NCBI RefSeq assembly: GCF_000425785.1
Contig: NZ_KE384451.1
Location: 199,345-263,344, forward strand
Origin: Pseudomonas taiwanensis DSM 21245
Lineage (GTDB): Bacteria; Pseudomonadota; Gammaproteobacteria; Pseudomonadales; Pseudomonadaceae
DNA: 64,000 nt
Direction of reading: 5' to 3'
Numbering within the stretch: the stretch's first letter is position 1; every line of letters starts with the position of its first letter. The translations under genes were made by a program, and so were the position numbers. The notes under the pieces are model-generated. The model worked only from the letters and a program-made list of their open reading frames with translations. It had not been told where the DNA came from and did no database searches. Below are positions 61,377 to 64,000 of this stretch, in pieces.

Positions 61377-62297
61377 TCAACCGGCACTGGCACGCAGCCG
61401 GGCCACATCGCGGATCGGTGGCGCGCCATACAGGCGGCTGTATTCCCGGCTGAACTGGGATGGGCTTTCATAGCCCACCCGGTACCCCGCCACCGCCGCC
61501 TCCAGGCCATCGTTGAGCATCAGCCTTCGCGCCTCCTGCAGGCGCAGTTGCTTCTGATACTGCAAGGGGCTCATGGAGGTCACGGCCTTGAACCGGTGGT
61601 GCAGGGTCGAAGTGCTGAGGTTGACCTCTCGGGCCAGATCCTCGATGCGCAGCGGCAACTGGAAGTTCTGGTTGAGCCAGGTGATCGCCTGGCAGACCCG
61701 ATGGGTCTGGCTGTTCGCCAGCGCAATCTCGTACAGCCGATAGCCCTGTGGCCCTCGCAGCAGGCGGTAGAGAATCTCGCGGCGGATCAAGGGGGCCAGC
61801 ATGGCAATGTCTCGCGGTGTGTCCAGCAGTCGGACCAGCCGCAGCAAGGCATCGAGCAACTGCGCATCGGTCCTTTCCACATACAGGCCGCGGCCCGAAG
61901 GCAGGTTGGGCACCAGCATCGGTCCGCTTTCGGCAATCAGCTGGCTGATCTCGGCCGGGTCAAGGTCAAGGCGCAACCCCAGGCTAGGGTTCTCCGGGCT
62001 CGCATCGAGCTTGACGCCACTGATCGGCAAGGTCACCGACACCACCATGTAATGCAGAGGGTCGTAGGCATACTGCTCGTCACCCAGAAACAGGCTCTTG
62101 CTGCCCTGCGCCAGAATGCACAACGCTGGTTGTGCCAACGTGGGCACGGAGCGGATGTTTTCCCGATAACTGACCAGGTACAGGTCATCGATGGCCGAGG
62201 CCGGCCCATATGGGTCGCCGGCGTGGCGGCGGATCAGATCGGCCAGTTCCTGACGTTGCAGTTCCAAGGTCGGGTCGATGGACGTGGCGGTGGTCAT
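61377..62297 (-). CDS. AraC-family regulator with AraC_N-type sensor
   Basis: The protein has 306 residues. The N-terminal sensor (VPTLAQPALCILAQGSKSLFLGDEQY) is of the AraC_N type, and the C-terminal domain carries two helix-turn-helices (RIEDLAREVNLSTSTLHHRFK and a second starting GYESPSQFSREYSRLYG). It is divergent from an antibiotic-biosynthesis-monooxygenase-type gene. A 25-bp perfect inverted repeat lies 64 bp upstream of its start. I chose ATG 62297 (MTTATSIDPTLEL) over the longer frame to 62405. Confidence 0.9.
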   Translation of the reverse strand: MTTATSIDPTLELQRQELADLIRRHAGDPYGPASAIDDLYLVSYRENIRSVPTLAQPALCILAQGSKSLFLGDEQYAYDPLHYMVVSVTLPISGVKLDASPENPSLGLRLDLDPAEISQLIAESGPMLVPNLPSGRGLYVERTDAQLLDALLRLVRLLDTPRDIAMLAPLIRREILYRLLRGPQGYRLYEIALANSQTHRVCQAITWLNQNFQLPLRIEDLAREVNLSTSTLHHRFKAVTSMSPLQYQKQLRLQEARRLMLNDGLEAAVAGYRVGYESPSQFSREYSRLYGAPPIRDVARLRASAG

Positions 62298-62360
62298 GGT
62301 GGCTTTCCTCTGCTGACCGACGCAGCATAGGTTTGGGCAATGACGGGCGCTAGTCGAAAC

Positions 62361-62416
62361 CTGCACATCGATTGCCTGATCCTGCCGCGCTGCAGGATCA
62401 GGCAATCGATGTGCAG
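62361..62416. promoter_or_regulatory. 25-bp perfect inverted repeat in the araC/monooxygenase divergent promoter
   Basis: Arms 62361-62385 and 62392-62416 are perfectly complementary over 25 bp with a 6-nt loop (CGCGCT). The arm reads CTGCACATCGATTGCCTGAT at its outer end. There is no T-run. Its place between divergent genes suggests the operator of the AraC protein, one arm per half-site. Confidence 0.6.
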
Positions 62417-62499
62417 TAATGGCCTAACGTGACGCGTGTGCGACGCCCTAACCTTGGCAGCCTGGCTTTTTTGTCTGTCCGCTTCAAGGAGATCGTGCA

Positions 62500-62793
62500 A
62501 TGACCCTACGACAACCGGTCACCCATTTGGCTTTCATCCGTGCAAGCAGTGGTCGTTCGGCAGAGCTGGGCGCCCGTCTGCGTGATCTGCTCGAGCCTTC
62601 GCTGCGCGCACCTGGCTGCTTGAGCTTCACCGTGCAGCGTTCGCAGGCCGATGGCGACCTGTGGCTGCTCAGCGGCAGTTGGCGGGACCAACAAGCGATG
62701 ACTGGGTATTTTGCCTCGCCTACCTTGGAATTGTTCGGCGAACTGGTGCAGGCCCAGGTGGTCAGCAGCCTGGATTTGCATACGTTCGATTGA
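62500..62793 (+). CDS. Antibiotic-biosynthesis-monooxygenase (ABM) fold protein
   Basis: This is a 97-residue ferredoxin-like dimeric alpha+beta barrel protein. The pattern FIRASSGRSAELGARLRDLL, EPSLRAPGCLSFTVQR, then DLWLLSGSWRDQQAM and FGELVQAQVVS is the ABM/YgiN family pattern. Members oxidise quinones or other small substrates or act as heme-degrading-like enzymes. It is probably regulated by the divergent AraC protein. GGAGATC precedes the ATG. Confidence 0.88.
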   Translation: MTLRQPVTHLAFIRASSGRSAELGARLRDLLEPSLRAPGCLSFTVQRSQADGDLWLLSGSWRDQQAMTGYFASPTLELFGELVQAQVVSSLDLHTFD

Positions 62794-62921
62794 TCGTGCG
62801 CGGGCTGATCGTCGGTAAACCACCTTGTGCAGGGTGTGTGCAGCCGGCGGAGGGCGACAGGGCTCAAGTGGGCAAGCTTGAGGTAAGATGCCGGCCTTCG
62901 ATCAACGACGCGGATTGCAAC

Positions 62922-63155
62922 ATGGCACGTAGAGAGTTCCCGCATTTCGAAGCGGTTTCGGCAATGGTCCCGGTGCAAGGCGGTGGCTACAACGCCGCCA
63001 TCGCCATCAAGGCCCTGGGCATGGGCGGTGCCCCACGTTTTCATAAGGTGCTGGACGGCGAGGTGTTCAAGAGCGCCGTGGCGGCCGATGAGGCCGCCTG
63101 CGCCGAGCTGGCGCGCCTGCAGGGTGTCAGCGAAGAAGGCGAACTGATCTGGTGA
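62922..63155 (+). CDS. Conserved small protein of unknown function
   Basis: This is a 77-residue soluble protein starting MARREFPHFEA and ending SEEGELIW. It is rich in Ala and Gly with no recognised catalytic motif. Codon use is typical of the genome. Its stop codon abuts the stop of the converging flavin reductase-like gene (adjacent at 63155/63156). Confidence 0.75.
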   Translation: MARREFPHFEAVSAMVPVQGGGYNAAIAIKALGMGGAPRFHKVLDGEVFKSAVAADEAACAELARLQGVSEEGELIW

Positions 63156-63767
63156 TCAGCCGTTTGCCTGGGGCCTGACCATCTTGAACAGGTTGCCCAG
63201 CTCGAAGTAGTCCGCCGGGCCACCGCCACGCAGGATCGGTTCGGCGGCAGCGGTATCGTAGATGCCATCCTTGAGCAAATGCTCGGCGATATGCACCGCC
63301 ACCACTTCGCCAAGAATCAACCAGCTGGGCACCCGTTCCTGGTCAGCTCGTTTGAGCTGGACGATCTGGCTGACCTTGCACTCGAAAGCCACGGGGCTTT
63401 CGCCTACCCGGGGCACGTTGACGATGCGCGATGGCGCTGCTGTGAGGTTGCTCAATTCGAACTCGTTCACTTGCGCGGGCACCGCGGCGCAGCTCTGGTT
63501 CATGGCTTCGGCCAGGGGGCGGGTGGCGAGGTTCCAGACGAATTCCCCGGTCTGCTCGATGTTGTTCAGGCTGTCTTTGCGCCCGACACTGCAGAAACCG
63601 ATGATTGGCGGAATGTAGTTGAAGGCGTTGAAGAAACTATAGGGCGCCAGGTTCAGCTGACCTTCGCTGTCTTGCGAGGAAATCCAGCCGATGGGGCGGG
63701 GGCCGACGATGGCGTTGAACGGGTCGTGGGGCAGGCCGTGGCCTTTGCTAGGTTCGTAGTAATACAT
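63156..63767 (-). CDS. Flavin reductase-like (FMN-binding split barrel) protein
   Basis: The protein has 203 residues and the flavin-reductase-like split-barrel pattern: FNAIVGPRPIGWISSQD at the start, LAPYSFFNAFNYIPPIIGF and DSLNNIEQTGEFVWNLAT in the middle, and SWLILGEVVAVHI near the end. Such proteins bind FMN and reduce it or act as small oxidoreductases. I chose ATG 63767 (MYYYEPSKGHG) because upstream in-frame codons look like non-coding leader. The substrate is unknown. Confidence 0.87.
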   Translation of the reverse strand: MYYYEPSKGHGLPHDPFNAIVGPRPIGWISSQDSEGQLNLAPYSFFNAFNYIPPIIGFCSVGRKDSLNNIEQTGEFVWNLATRPLAEAMNQSCAAVPAQVNEFELSNLTAAPSRIVNVPRVGESPVAFECKVSQIVQLKRADQERVPSWLILGEVVAVHIAEHLLKDGIYDTAAAEPILRGGGPADYFELGNLFKMVRPQANG

Positions 63768-63847
63768 CTGTAGTGGGCTTGCTGGCCCTACCTCTGGGGG
63801 GACGAGAGTCCTAGTGTGCCAATCCTTTGCTCCCCTGAAAATGTTCA

Positions 63848-63867
63848 AGCCCGGCCGAAGCCGGGCT
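63848..63867 (-). terminator. Hairpin after the right-edge repeat gene
   Basis: The stem AGCCCGGC/GCCGGGCT with a 4-nt loop lies 20 bp beyond the repeat gene's stop codon. On the minus strand it is followed by TTGAACATTTTC, a weak T-rich tail. Confidence 0.65.
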
Positions 63868-63886
63868 GGTTGGCTCACATCAGGTA

Positions 63887-64000
63887 TCAGCTGATGCGGT
63901 TAGCGTTGGTGCGGTCGTAACCGTCTTCGGCGAAGCGTTGGCCGTTGGTGCGGTCGAAGCCGTCTTCGGCGAAGCGTTGGCCGTTGGTGCGGTCGAAGCC
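63887..64000 (-). CDS. 3' end of a gene encoding a 13-residue tandem-repeat protein, cut by window edge
   Basis: The last 37 codons before TGA 63889-63887 read as two identical copies of GFDRTNGQRFAED, then GYDRTNANRIS and stop. The frame is open to the right edge, so the protein's main part lies outside. The repeat is charged and hydrophilic (D, R, T, N, Q, E), with no known domain that I can name. It may be a secreted or surface protein with copy-variable repeats. Confidence 0.75.
   Translation of the reverse strand, partial: GFDRTNGQRFAEDGFDRTNGQRFAEDGYDRTNANRIS
63923..64000. repeat. Two identical 39-bp tandem copies at the right edge
   Basis: Two exact copies (63962-64000 and 63923-63961) are followed by a diverged third unit (63887-63922) ending in the stop codon. 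The period is 13 codons, so it keeps frame. The array continues outside the window. Confidence 0.85.

Noticed and set aside
63887..64000. CRISPR-like repeats at the right edge
   Set aside because: Units are directly adjacent, with no spacers, and encode an in-frame 13-residue repeat.

Overview
The window looks like the chromosome of a Pseudomonas of the P. putida group. The GC content is high with strongly GC-ending codons. Group-typical genes appear in recognisable order: bifA-sodB, olsBA, sbcB-mvaT-purU, the complete pca branch of protocatechuate degradation, and the ttgABC/ttgR solvent and antibiotic efflux locus. Short REP/REPIN-type inverted repeats lie between genes. I found no rRNA, tRNA, insertion sequence, integrase, prophage or CRISPR array. 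This reads as core and near-core genome with a few poorly characterised operons.

Left part (1-20 kb). bifA (c-di-GMP phosphodiesterase, cut by the left edge) is followed by sodB, a divergent argO/argP pair, an NAD-dependent epimerase, a coiled-coil membrane protein, and an ArsR regulator-xenobiotic reductase pair with palindromic sites between it and divergent acpH. The ornithine-lipid operon olsBA comes next. A run of plus-strand genes follows: acyl-CoA dehydrogenase-like protein, periplasmic serine hydrolase, small Cys protein, YceI, phospholipase-D/cardiolipin-synthase-like protein and DJ-1/PfpI. A SnoaL-like protein, a coupled GNAT-nitrilase pair, class I fumarase and a ferredoxin-reductase fusion complete this part.

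Middle (20-35 kb). The genes are pykA, a small lipoprotein, a PilZ protein, sbcB, the H-NS-like repressor mvaT/turA with an AT-rich upstream region, and purU. A three-gene operon of unknown product follows (GT4 glycosyltransferase, DUF2334 deacetylase-like protein, LPG-synthase-like membrane protein). Then come an amino-acid-type dCache chemoreceptor, a HerA-like ATPase and a PiT phosphate transporter.

Right part (35-64 kb). pcaR, pcaK, pcaIJF and pcaTBDC form a complete protocatechuate-to-succinyl-CoA/acetyl-CoA route. Three near-identical 15-bp boxes precede pcaR, pcaK and pcaI. A DUF962 protein and an OprD-family porin follow, then the ttgABC operon with divergent ttgR and its operator. 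A DHA2 transporter, oxaloacetate decarboxylase, two LysR regulators, an SDR, a TPP-dependent decarboxylase, an AraC regulator with a 25-bp perfect inverted repeat upstream, a monooxygenase-fold protein and a flavin reductase-like protein follow. The 3' end of a gene encoding exact 13-residue tandem repeats is cut by the right edge.

The least explained elements are the 25-bp perfect inverted repeat (62361-62416), a candidate small RNA divergent from pcaR (35136-35226), the three-gene glycosylation-type operon (26128-28995) and the tandem-repeat protein at the right edge. No clearly new multi-gene defence or mobile system was seen. All family assignments come from reading the sequence and from memory of homologues; no database search was run.
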